A stretch of 13,323 nt of DNA from Christensenella sp. UBA6406 (GCA_002438625.1 DJPS01000058.1:1-13323); one strand, 5' to 3'; shown: positions 1-7,686, numbered from the stretch's first letter. The notes: generated by a model from the letters alone, not told the origin. Numbers and translations: made by a program.

Positions 1-1609
1 TATAAAGTTGCTCTTCTGTAATGTAATAAACTGTAACATAATATTCCTTTTGGAAATCGCCATATTTAACAATAATGCAATATCTGCCTTCTGTTGTAGC
101 ATTAAACTCGCTAGAATCAACTTCTAAATCATCTATACTTAAATTTGTTTCAGTATTATCATAATTTAAAAGTTTAGCAGTAAAGTCTCCGCCAAGTTCA
201 AAACTTTCGCCCCAAGCAAATGAAGTTTTTGCACCTGCAATTTGCATGTCATATGGAGCAGTTTCGCTTAATATTGTAACTACAACTATTGCAGAAAATT
301 GTGTACCTTCAATAATAATATTCACATTGTAGTTGCCCGCAGACATAATATTTACGGCAGTTATGTCCACATTATAAGCATCAGTGCAAATAGTGTCTGG
401 ATTGTTTTCGCCTTCATAAGTATAATATATTTCTATATTTTCACCAAAATAAACTGATTGACCTAGATAGAAAGTTGTAGGTAAATTTTCCGTAACAACC
501 CTTATACCTTTAATTGTTAGAGGATTAACTGTAACTGAATAGTTTTGACTTAATTCCGTTCCATTTAAACTTACAACAATGTTATATTCGCCAGCAGTTG
601 TGCAGTTGAAAGCGGAATAATCAATATTTATTTCATTTTCGCTTGCGACAACATTGCCCGCTTCTGTAACCTTAGTTACGACCAAGTTTTCGCTTATAAA
701 ATTATCATTATAATCAAATACTTTTTTAACATTTTCCGTGTTTAATGCAATGCTTAAAACTCGTGGTTCGCTAACTGTAACCGTATAAGTTTTAGAATAA
801 TTTGTGCCACTTAGAAGCACTGTGATTGTGTATGTTCCTGCAACTTGATTATTGAACTCTGTTGAAATAATTTGAAATTCATCGCTAGTTGCTGTAACAT
901 TTCCGCCATAGTCTTTAACTATTGTTACGACTAAATTATCCGCATTAAATGCTTCGCCCCAAGCAAATGTTTTCTTTACATTAGTTGTGTCAATTTCAAT
1001 TCCTGTAACAACTGGTGCAGGTCTTTCTTTTACTGTAACTTCAAAAGATTGTGAATAGTTTGTATCTTTCAATTTTACAACTATTGTGTATGTCCCTGCA
1101 ACTTGTGGATTGAATGCAGAAGAATCTATTTCTATTTCTTCACTTGTTGCAACTTGTGGGTTGCCATAATCCATTGTTTTTGTTACAACTAGATTGGTTG
1201 CATCAAACGCTTCTCCCCACTCATATGTCTTTTTAACATTTGCCGTATCTAGCGTGATTGCTGTTGCAACTGGTGCAGGTCTTTCATTTACTGTTACCTT
1301 AAATGATGCTTCCTTTTCTTTATATGTAATTGTGATTGTATAATCTTTTGCGACAGTTTTATCAAAACCGCCCATATTGATTTCATATTCTTTTGTTTTT
1401 AAAACAGTTTTAACTTTACCGCCATTATAAACGGCTTTTACGACTAAGTTTGTTAAGTCTAAATCTTCATTCCACTCAACAACTGTTTTTACATTTGTGG
1501 TGTCTAATTCTATTGAATCCAACTTCTTACCGCAGGCAGTGAAGCCAAACATACAAACGATTAAAACCATTGCAAGTAGACTTGCATAAGTAAATTTCTT
1601 TATTTTCAT
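1..1609 (-). CDS. Lipoprotein of tandem bacterial Ig-like domains (partial, C-terminus off left edge)
   Basis: The reading frame is open for 536 codons from ATG at 1609 to the window edge. The start is fixed by AAGGAG at 1617-1622, seven bases upstream. Residues 1-25 are a signal peptide with a lysine-rich start and hydrophobic core, ending in F-T-A-C-G. Cys26 is the likely lipidated residue after signal peptidase II cleavage; Phe at -3 is a less common lipobox residue. From residue 30 on, about six copies of an 80-87 residue unit follow. The shared pattern is I-x-L-D-T-x-N-V-K-K, then W-G-E-x-F, N-L-V-V, G-T-Y-T-I and a closing V-T-V. This fits bacterial Ig-like group 3 (Big_3-type) beta-sandwich domains. 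Units 2 and 3 are most alike; 5 and 6 are diverged. Such arrays usually act as extracellular spacers or adhesive stalks; the effector part, if any, lies outside the window. Family assignment is by pattern, not by search. Confidence 0.88.
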   Translation of the reverse strand, partial: MKIKKFTYASLLAMVLIVCMFGFTACGKKLDSIELDTTNVKTVVEWNEDLDLTNLVVKAVYNGGKVKTVLKTKEYEINMGGFDKTVAKDYTITITYKEKEASFKVTVNERPAPVATAITLDTANVKKTYEWGEAFDATNLVVTKTMDYGNPQVATSEEIEIDSSAFNPQVAGTYTIVVKLKDTNYSQSFEVTVKERPAPVVTGIEIDTTNVKKTFAWGEAFNADNLVVTIVKDYGGNVTATSDEFQIISTEFNNQVAGTYTITVLLSGTNYSKTYTVTVSEPRVLSIALNTENVKKVFDYNDNFISENLVVTKVTEAGNVVASENEINIDYSAFNCTTAGEYNIVVSLNGTELSQNYSVTVNPLTIKGIRVVTENLPTTFYLGQSVYFGENIEIYYTYEGENNPDTICTDAYNVDITAVNIMSAGNYNVNIIIEGTQFSAIVVVTILSETAPYDMQIAGAKTSFAWGESFELGGDFTAKLLNYDNTETNLSIDDLEVDSSEFNATTEGRYCIIVKYGDFQKEYYVTVYYITEEQLY

Positions 1610-1673
1610 TTATAAACTCCTTTTCATTCTTTTATATTTATTTCCCAACTGACTGATTCTTATGTATAGATAT

Positions 1674-1702
1674 ATTTTATCATATTAAAAAATAAATAGC
1701 AA
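1674..1702 (-). promoter_or_regulatory. Sigma-A-type promoter of the Ig-repeat lipoprotein gene
   Basis: On the minus strand TTGCTA (1697-1702) and TAAAAT (1674-1679) are separated by 17 bases. A TG one base before the -10 gives an extended -10 element. Transcription would start near 1667, leaving a leader of about 58 bases before the ATG at 1609. Confidence 0.55.
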
Positions 1703-1832
1703 GCAAATTTTATTAATTTATTAAAAAATATTAATAGCAAAATTAAACTACAAATTACATTTTTTAACGACAATTTTCTTTTGCATAAAAAATAAACTAA
1801 CGCTTTTGAAAGCATTAAAGAGCAAAAAAGTA

Positions 1833-1861
1833 TTGCAATTTGTTTTAAAATATGGTAGATT
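1833..1861 (+). promoter_or_regulatory. Possible promoter of the transglutaminase-like gene
   Basis: TTGCAA (1833-1838) and TAGATT (1856-1861) are 17 bases apart, with TGG just before the -10 (extended -10). The -10 matches consensus at only 4 of 6 positions, so this is a moderate guess. It would give a leader of about 85 bases containing the short inverted repeat at 1906-1922. Confidence 0.35.
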
Positions 1862-1951
1862 ATTGTAGCACCAAAATAAAGCAATTTTAAGTAATGTTTT
1901 GGTATGCATAAAAAGTTTATGCAAATTTAAATAAAAGGATGTAAAAGAAAT

Positions 1952-4654
1952 ATGAAAAAATTAGTTAATTTAAAATTATTTGCAATATTTTCATTAATTT
2001 TAGTGCTTGGCACAGCAATATTTTGCTCGTTTTCGCTAAGGCAAGCAAGCATAAGTGCTAACATTGATAAAAGTAATGCAAATTATGGTTATTATTATAA
2101 TCAATTATCATCTAGTGCTAAAAAGTTTTATGTGGCACTTGATGAAATGTCTAAGTCTTCTGCATTTACAAGCGGAAATGGCGACTATGATTTAGTTGCA
2201 AGTGGCACTGTTACGCAAACACAACTTGCATCATACACTAGCGGAAATGCCGAACTTTTAAAAGCGTTTGGTATAGCGAAAGATGCATTTAATCTTGACC
2301 ACCCTGAGATATTTTATGTGGATTTTGATAAATTATCATTATCAATATGGACAAAAGCAGATGGCACATATCTAGCCAAAATTGATGCAGGACGAACAGG
2401 CTCTTATTACATAGAAAACGGATTTTCAAGTGCAACTGAAATTGCGGAAGCACAAACAAAAATAGATGATGAAGTTGCATTATTTATTGAAGAAGTGCAA
2501 GGCGTTGAAAACAAAATAGAAAAAATAAAAATAGCAAACAAAGAAATTGCGACAAAAGTAAATTATGGTTTTGGGGATGACACGACAAAGACATCAGCAC
2601 ACATCCGCTCTATTTATGGCGGACTTGTAAATAAATTAGTTGTGTGTGAAGGATATGCACGCACATTCAAATTATTTATGGATAAAATTAACATTCCTTG
2701 CACAATAATTTACGGATATTTATTAGATGAAGAAAACAACACTTACGAGCCACACGCTTGGAATGAAGTTAGGCTTGAAAATGGCGAATGGTATGCAGTT
2801 GACCCAACGCTTAATGCAAGCAATGTAAATAATGAAAAATATTTCCTTATTGGAAGCGATGAACTTGATGCCGACCACATAGCGGATGGCACAGTTTCAA
2901 ACTGCGGACAAAAGATAAAATATCCAACACTTGCAACAAAGAATTATGGAGTGCAAGACATTGTTAAAACTGTTGCAGTTGATAGAGCAAATAACTGCAT
3001 AGATGTTGCTATTTCCTATAATAGCAAAAATGCGGTGCAATTAAAAGATGAAGATAATTTATATTTGGTTACGCAATTTTATGAATATTCAAGCACTGGC
3101 ATTATTTCAACTGCTTATGCAACAGCCTTATTTAAGCACCCAACAAACGGCAACAAGACAAACTTAACAATTTACAGTCAATGGCAAATGGCAAAATTAT
3201 ATGTAACAAGTGAAGCTCCAAATGCGGATGAAATTTATTATACAAGCAAATTAAATGCGGATAAAATTATTGCCGAAAGTGATTATATAGAAAACGAGTT
3301 ATTTGGCACAAGCAAGTTGCCACCAGTTGCAAGATTTTACACACCATCTAACAACGCTCCACTTAGTGCGTTAGAAACTTTAAAAATAAAAGTTGAATAT
3401 GATGAAGCATTGAAAAAGATAGATGAAAATGCAACCATTCAAATTAATGTTACAACTGCTCGTGATGGAGATATGTCTAAGTATGTTAAAGTTGAAGATG
3501 TTACATTTGACGGAAACAAAACTATTGAATTTACATTTACGCCTAGTTTAATGTATCAACACAATTACACTGCTTATAACTTTATTCCTACAAATTTGGT
3601 TAGCACAAAAACAGAAGTTGCACCAAAGGCATTTACATATTATTTCCAAAGGAAATCCATCATTTGTAACAAAGTTTTAAGTGGCGACAGATTATATATG
3701 GAAGTTTATGGTCAACCAACACTTATAGACAACAGTGATTTAAGTATGAAAGATTGGCAAATTGATGGCAACAATGTTATGCAAGGGCAAAGAAGTCAAA
3801 TGGCACTTGTTGTAAGTGAACCAAACAAGCAAGCACAAGATGATATGAAAAGCGATGTGCTAGATAAAGGCAACATAGAAGAAAAAGATATTTTATCTTA
3901 TGCAACTTACGAATTGGAGTTAGACATTTGTGGCGTGCTTGCTAAAATTCCTGCGGGTTCTTATGTGAAACTATCTTTTGGCTTTCCTAAGGGTTATAGT
4001 GCAAAAGATACGGGCGTAACATTTAAGGTTTATCACTTTAAATACGATGAGAACGGCAAAATTGACACAAGTAAAACGGAAGAAATTGATTGCGTTATAA
4101 CAGAATATGGTTTAGTTGTTACAGTTGACAATTTTAGTCCATTTATGGTTGTTGCCTTTAATGGTGATAAAGTTGCACAAAATAGCAAAACAATTTATTC
4201 TAGAATTGCAACAAATGGCGGGCAAATAACCGCTAGAAATGCGGAAAATCAAGTACAAACAAATGTTGCAAGCATAAAAGAAAATGGAAGCATTACATAC
4301 ACAATAACTCCAAATGAAAATTATGCACTAGATTATGTTTTACTAAATAAGAAAAAGATTGCAGTAAATGAAGATAACACTATCACTTTAACTTTCGCAC
4401 AATTAGAAGCAAGCAACACAATAGAATTTGCTTTTGTTAATGATAGCGTGAAAGAAAATGAAACTACAAATAATTTGACTAATGCAAATTTATCATTCCA
4501 AACAAATTATACAGTTTCATCAAATGAAAACAATGATGATGAAGTTGCAACGAAAGTTGACCCACTTATAACTTTACTTATAAGTTTTGTTGTTGCATTA
4601 ATTGCTGTTTCTTTAATTTATATGTTTTATAAAAAATACAACAAAAAAGCATAA
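1952..4654 (+). CDS. Secreted, membrane-anchored transglutaminase-like protein
   Basis: 900 residues; AAGGAT-type ribosome site at 1935-1940. Residues 1-36 form a Sec signal peptide (MKK start, long hydrophobic core). The transglutaminase-like core spans roughly 180-300 with a complete papain-fold triad: Cys232 in V-C-E-G-Y-A, His268 in P-H-A-W-N-E, Asp284 in A-V-D-P-T. Such domains act as proteases, peptide-modifying enzymes or cross-linkers; which one cannot be told here. After it come beta-rich segments, including one near 505-615 resembling an SbsA/Big_5-type Ig-like domain, and a module at about 754-835 (N-G-G-Q-I-T, T-Y-T-I-T-P, I-E-F-A-F) like the divergent InlB B-type repeat. An Asn/Glu-rich linker leads to a transmembrane helix at about 872-892 and a lysine-rich tail. 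It is therefore probably an outward-facing single-pass protein with no LPXTG sorting signal. A lipoprotein gene lies divergently upstream. Confidence 0.88.
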   Translation: MKKLVNLKLFAIFSLILVLGTAIFCSFSLRQASISANIDKSNANYGYYYNQLSSSAKKFYVALDEMSKSSAFTSGNGDYDLVASGTVTQTQLASYTSGNAELLKAFGIAKDAFNLDHPEIFYVDFDKLSLSIWTKADGTYLAKIDAGRTGSYYIENGFSSATEIAEAQTKIDDEVALFIEEVQGVENKIEKIKIANKEIATKVNYGFGDDTTKTSAHIRSIYGGLVNKLVVCEGYARTFKLFMDKINIPCTIIYGYLLDEENNTYEPHAWNEVRLENGEWYAVDPTLNASNVNNEKYFLIGSDELDADHIADGTVSNCGQKIKYPTLATKNYGVQDIVKTVAVDRANNCIDVAISYNSKNAVQLKDEDNLYLVTQFYEYSSTGIISTAYATALFKHPTNGNKTNLTIYSQWQMAKLYVTSEAPNADEIYYTSKLNADKIIAESDYIENELFGTSKLPPVARFYTPSNNAPLSALETLKIKVEYDEALKKIDENATIQINVTTARDGDMSKYVKVEDVTFDGNKTIEFTFTPSLMYQHNYTAYNFIPTNLVSTKTEVAPKAFTYYFQRKSIICNKVLSGDRLYMEVYGQPTLIDNSDLSMKDWQIDGNNVMQGQRSQMALVVSEPNKQAQDDMKSDVLDKGNIEEKDILSYATYELELDICGVLAKIPAGSYVKLSFGFPKGYSAKDTGVTFKVYHFKYDENGKIDTSKTEEIDCVITEYGLVVTVDNFSPFMVVAFNGDKVAQNSKTIYSRIATNGGQITARNAENQVQTNVASIKENGSITYTITPNENYALDYVLLNKKKIAVNEDNTITLTFAQLEASNTIEFAFVNDSVKENETTNNLTNANLSFQTNYTVSSNENNDDEVATKVDPLITLLISFVVALIAVSLIYMFYKKYNKKA

Positions 4655-4707
4655 TAAATAAGTTGATTATAAATAAATTGATATAAAAATTAAATGTTTT
4701 AGACACA

Positions 4708-4749
4708 AAAAAATCGTAAAATTTATATTTATATGTTTTACGATTTTTT
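4708..4749. terminator. Bidirectional intrinsic terminator between convergent genes
   Basis: A perfect 14-bp stem pairs 4708-4721 with 4736-4749 around a 14-base AT loop. The core is ATCGTAAAA / TTTTACGAT, flanked by an A-run on the left and a T-run on the right. Either strand therefore reads as stem plus U-tract. It can end both the plus-strand gene stopping at 4654 and the minus-strand gene stopping at 4773. Confidence 0.85.
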
Positions 4750-4772
4750 ATTATATTTCTTTTTAAAAATAT

Positions 4773-5360
4773 TTATTTACTTTCCAAAAGATGCTCCACA
4801 ATTTTTTCGTTATAAAGACATAAATCATCCATAGTGCAATTATCTGGATTTTTTAAATGCCAAAGTGCCAAATTAGAAAACCCACCGACAATGAAAGTTG
4901 TTAAAATGTGCGTTGGAATGTCGTAAGATAGAATTTGCTCGTTTTTAAGTTCTATAAACAACATCTTTAAACTACGCTCAAATGATTCCCTTATAATTGT
5001 ATAAAATTTTTCATCTTGATTATGTCTTAATATTTTTGTTATCACTTCTTGTCTTTCTTGCAAAAAATCCATACATACCCTATTTATTGCAAGTGAGATA
5101 TCTTTTAATGATTTAGATGCAATGCATTTATCCAAATTTTTAAACAAATCATCTTTTACACACTCAAAAGTATAAGACAATAAATGATATTTATCTTCAA
5201 AATGCTTATAAAAAGTTGTTCTATGCACCATAGCATTTTCGCAAATGTCTGTAACACTAATTTTCTCTAACGCATTTTCTTCCATTAATTTTAAAAGCGT
5301 TTTAGATAAAAATGATTTTGTTCTTACAGTTCTTAAATCTTCCTTTACAACTTCTTCCAT
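4773..5360 (-). CDS. TetR family transcriptional regulator
   Basis: 195 residues from ATG at 5360. A GTG at 5378 is in frame, but it starts within AAAGGGCGG-like ribosome site sequence (spacing 6 to the ATG), so the inner ATG is preferred. Residues about 10-60 form the TetR N-terminal DNA-binding domain: helix-turn-helix at 34-54 with I-S-V-T-D-I, the turn, and the characteristic R-T-T-F-Y-K-H-F recognition helix. The helical C-terminal half (70-195) is the usual ligand-binding/dimer region; it looks like the TetR_C_8 type, a low-certainty call. It lies 191 bases downstream of, and on the same strand as, the exporter gene, and has its own probable promoter with a palindrome over the start site. 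Autoregulation and control of the exporter are likely but inferred. Confidence 0.9.
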   Translation of the reverse strand: MEEVVKEDLRTVRTKSFLSKTLLKLMEENALEKISVTDICENAMVHRTTFYKHFEDKYHLLSYTFECVKDDLFKNLDKCIASKSLKDISLAINRVCMDFLQERQEVITKILRHNQDEKFYTIIRESFERSLKMLFIELKNEQILSYDIPTHILTTFIVGGFSNLALWHLKNPDNCTMDDLCLYNEKIVEHLLESK

Positions 5361-5464
5361 AAATGCCCGCCCTTTCACAAAATTTTAAAATGAATTTATC
5401 ATTTAATTATTTTCACTTGTTTTAATCATTTTAAACCACCGCAACACCTTATGCCACAAAACTA

Positions 5465-5492
5465 AATTTAAGCAACAAGTGTTGACTAACTT
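5465..5492. promoter_or_regulatory. Candidate TetR operator (palindrome at the regulator's start site)
   Basis: The centre is CAACA-AG-TGTTG (5473-5484), with perfect 5-bp arms and a 2-base spacer. The symmetry extends outward imperfectly: 10 of 14 position pairs match over 5465-5492. It covers the predicted transcription start of the tetR-type gene, as expected for an autorepressed regulator. A one-mismatch version of the centre occurs at 7608-7619 in the exporter leader. Confidence 0.4.
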
Positions 5493-5519
5493 ATATAATG
5501 ATAGCAAATAAACAAGCAA
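5492..5519 (-). promoter_or_regulatory. Probable promoter of the TetR regulator gene
   Basis: On the minus strand TTGCTT (5514-5519) is followed after 16 bases by TATATA (5492-5497). A one- or two-base shift of the -10 gives ATATAA or TATAAG with spacers of 17 or 18. Transcription would begin near 5485, inside the palindrome at 5473-5484. Confidence 0.42.
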
Positions 5520-5551
5520 AAATCAAGTAAAATTAGCAATTTAAGTTTTAA

Positions 5552-7516
5552 TTAATTAAAATCTTTATTTAAATATTTTTTTAAGCAAACATTTATAGCA
5601 AATTTGGTTATGCTTGAACTATTTATTATGCCCACAATTTGTCCATTATCATTTAAAACAGGCACTTTTTTAATTTTGTTATCACTTAAAATTTTACAAA
5701 CCGCATTTAAATCATCATTGCTTTTTACAAATATTTTACGACTGCTAGCAATTTCGCACACATTTAGAGAAATTAATTCTTTCAACTTTTCATCAAATTT
5801 ATCATTTTGAGCCATTGTTGCAAAAGAATAGGCATTTAAAAATAATGGATAAGTATTTGAAAGATAACGCACTATATCTCCATCGCTTATAAAACCGACA
5901 AACACGCCATTATCATCCACAATAGGCAAACCACCAATTTGCTTTTCAGTCATAAGTTGCATTGCTTTTAAAAGTGAATCATTTTTATGTACAACAAAAA
6001 CATTTTCTTCCCTTAAATCCGCCAACTTAACATCGCCCACATTTTCTCTCGTTTCATTGCAAATTAAATTATTTTGAGCATTTTTATCAATATTTAAATT
6101 TTCATTTATTGCACTTTGATTTGTTTCCTTTTTCTTCAAACGCCCAACTATAAATGCTAAAACAGCACCAACGAAAGCCACACAAGCAACCACAATCATA
6201 CAAATTAAAAGTGAATGATTGCATTTTGCCAAATCTGCCACTTTTCCTAACTCGTTTCTCTCTCCTAGCATCATAGCATAAAGATTGATAAAGACAGAAG
6301 AACCTATGCACCCAGCAATTTGAAATCCTGTGCTTAAAATTGTTACGCCTGCTCCATTTTCTTCCATAGTTAGATGTGAAAGTGCAAAAGTTTGTGCAGG
6401 GCCAATAATAAAGGCAGACCCCAAAATTATAGGCACATACATAAGAGCAATAGACAAGATTGTATTTGAACTTCCTAAAAGTCCAATTCCAACGCCAAAC
6501 AAGCACATAAGGACAAAGCCAAGTGGCAAAATTAATTTAACGCCAAATTTATCATAAATCTTCCCCGCTATTGGCGACATAATGCAACAAAGGAAAATTG
6601 CAGGAAATAATGCAAGAGATGAATTAAATTCAGTTGCTCCCAAATAATCTTGCAAATACATTGGCAACAATATATTCATAGCAAAAACAATGCAAAGTGC
6701 AAGCATATTTAGGCACACACATATTGCAAATTGTGGCACTTTTAATGGTTGTAAATTTATAAGCGGTTCTTCAATTTTATTTTGCCTTATAACAAACAAA
6801 CCGCAACATAAAATCCCCACAACAAGGGCAATGCAAGCATATAAAATGCTACCTGAAAGAATAGTTGAAATGCCATATAAAATGCCAATTAAAGCAAAAC
6901 TTATAAGCACAACAGAAAGCACATCTAGTTTTGGTTTTGAAAGCGTTGCAATGTTTCCCAAAAAGCAAATTGCAAAAATTAATAACAAGCAACTTAGTCC
7001 GCCAAAAGTCCAAAGCAACTTATGCCAATCAGCAACAGACAACAAAAGCCCTGAAATTATAATGCTAAGTGATGGGCCAAGCGTTGTCATTGCACCCATA
7101 AGCCCCATATAGAACCCAAGTTTACTTTTAGGAGCAACCGCAAGGGCAATATTCATACAAATTGGCACAAGCATTCCTGAACCCAAAGACTGAATTATTC
7201 TTCCTACCAGCAAGACCGTGAAATTGTCCGCAAGCCCGCCAACAACAGACCCAACAATAAGCAAACAAACTGTAATTGTAAACAAAACTTTTGTGCGAAC
7301 TCGCCTATATAAAAACGCACTTACAGGCACCATAACAGAAGCCCCAAGCATATAGGCAGTTGCAAGCCATTGCACAAGCGAAGTTTGCACATTTAAACTT
7401 TGCCCTATTCCGTTAAATGCGATGTTTAAAAATGTTTCGTTAAATGTTGCCAAAAACACCGCAAAACCAGCAACAAAAATGCATAATTTTGCATTTATTT
7501 TTTTATCATTTTCCAT
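5552..7516 (-). CDS. 14-TM MFS exporter (DHA2, EmrB/QacA type) with C-terminal CBS pair
   Basis: 654 residues from ATG at 7516. The reading frame is open 19 codons further to 7573, but those codons lie in the leader RNA; GGGAGG at 7531-7536 supports the inner ATG, though 14 bases (mostly T) is a long spacing. Fourteen hydrophobic helices occupy about 10-450. The helix 2-3 loop is basic (Y-R-R-V-R-T-K) as in motif A, and helix 5 carries G-P-S-L-S-I-I-I-S-G, an antiporter motif C-like segment. These mark proton-driven efflux of the EmrB/QacA group; the substrate is unknown. A hydrophilic linker (about 456-494) joins two CBS domains (about 495-553 and 584-640; G-L-P-I-V-D-D-N-G and K-V-P-V-L-N-D-N-G). 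CBS pairs usually bind adenine nucleotides. Typical DHA2 pumps lack them, so allosteric gating is possible. Confidence 0.9.
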   Translation of the reverse strand: MENDKKINAKLCIFVAGFAVFLATFNETFLNIAFNGIGQSLNVQTSLVQWLATAYMLGASVMVPVSAFLYRRVRTKVLFTITVCLLIVGSVVGGLADNFTVLLVGRIIQSLGSGMLVPICMNIALAVAPKSKLGFYMGLMGAMTTLGPSLSIIISGLLLSVADWHKLLWTFGGLSCLLLIFAICFLGNIATLSKPKLDVLSVVLISFALIGILYGISTILSGSILYACIALVVGILCCGLFVIRQNKIEEPLINLQPLKVPQFAICVCLNMLALCIVFAMNILLPMYLQDYLGATEFNSSLALFPAIFLCCIMSPIAGKIYDKFGVKLILPLGFVLMCLFGVGIGLLGSSNTILSIALMYVPIILGSAFIIGPAQTFALSHLTMEENGAGVTILSTGFQIAGCIGSSVFINLYAMMLGERNELGKVADLAKCNHSLLICMIVVACVAFVGAVLAFIVGRLKKKETNQSAINENLNIDKNAQNNLICNETRENVGDVKLADLREENVFVVHKNDSLLKAMQLMTEKQIGGLPIVDDNGVFVGFISDGDIVRYLSNTYPLFLNAYSFATMAQNDKFDEKLKELISLNVCEIASSRKIFVKSNDDLNAVCKILSDNKIKKVPVLNDNGQIVGIINSSSITKFAINVCLKKYLNKDFN

Positions 7517-7540
7517 AAAAAAAATATAATCCTCCCATAA

Positions 7541-7620
7541 AAATTTAAAAGTAAAATAAAAAACACATGTCAAACCATACTTTCGTAATCAGATTTACGG
7601 GTTGCCCCAACATGTGTCGT
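7541..7620 (-). promoter_or_regulatory. Candidate leader riboswitch/attenuator of the exporter gene
   Basis: In the minus-strand transcript ACACAUGU (7617-7610) can pair with ACAUGUGU (7570-7563), eight perfect pairs directly followed by a U6-A-U4 tract, so the closing stem doubles as an intrinsic terminator. The 39 enclosed bases hold GUUG-GGG-CAAC (7611-7601), alternatively GGG-GCAA-CCC (7608-7599); CGUAA-AUCUGA-UUACG (7599-7584); and UAC-GAAA-GUA (7587-7578). AACC (7603-7600) can also pair with GGUU (7576-7573), so mutually exclusive folds exist. Small size, GNRA-like loops, an overlapping terminator and a downstream efflux gene resemble transporter-linked riboswitches. Guanidine-IV (mepA motif) is one hypothesis from memory, not verified. 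Confidence 0.5.
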
Positions 7621-7657
7621 TTCTATGATTAGATATATATCTTCTATTTCCTTTTGT

Positions 7658-7686
7658 ATTATATCAAATTATACCAAATTTGTCAA
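7658..7686 (-). promoter_or_regulatory. Perfect sigma-A promoter of the exporter gene
   Basis: On the minus strand TTGACA (7681-7686) and TATAAT (7658-7663) match consensus exactly with a 17-base spacer. The start would be near 7651, giving a leader of about 134 bases before the ATG at 7516. The spacer and -10 contain a 10-base tandem repeat (AATTTGGTAT, AATTTGATAT). So strong a promoter implies that control is exerted by a repressor or in the leader RNA. Confidence 0.85.

Larger units (their letters stand above)
1610..1951. other. Divergent intergenic region
   Basis: This 342-base, very AT-rich gap separates the lipoprotein gene from the transglutaminase-like gene. It holds a good minus-strand promoter at 1674-1702 and a weaker plus-strand one at 1833-1861. 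A perfect 7-bp inverted repeat, GCATAAA and TTTATGC (1906-1922, 3-base loop), lies in the presumed 5' leader of the plus-strand gene. I see no convincing gene in it. Confidence 0.6.

Noticed and set aside
1..1609. Regularly spaced similar segments as a possible CRISPR array
   Set aside because: The period is about 250 bases and the repeats are coding Ig-like domains in one open frame, not short identical repeats with unique spacers.
1660..1884. 74-codon hydrophobic minus-strand open frame
   Set aside because: It begins with TTG, has no ribosome site, is low-complexity AT-rich coding, and runs through the lipoprotein gene's promoter; chance frame in AT-rich DNA.
5482..5499. TTGACT and TATAAT on the plus strand
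   Set aside because: Good hexamers but only 6 bases apart, so they cannot form one promoter; no plus-strand gene follows.
5546..5561. 16-bp palindrome TTTTAATTAATTAAAA at the exporter stop codon
   Set aside because: Entirely A/T with no usable loop or GC base to stabilise it; not a convincing terminator, and a common pattern in such DNA.
6102..6506. 134-codon frame overlapping the exporter gene on the same strand
   Set aside because: Trp/Cys/Tyr-rich out-of-frame shadow of the transmembrane region; no ribosome site and the exporter frame is clearly real.
6690..7112. 140-codon plus-strand frame antisense to the exporter
   Set aside because: Shadow of a hydrophobic coding region in the reverse frame; no recognisable domain or start signal.
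7563..7617. Assignment of the exporter leader to fluoride, c-di-GMP-I, purine, preQ1 or TPP riboswitches
   Set aside because: The conserved core sequences I know for these classes are not present in the 39 enclosed bases.
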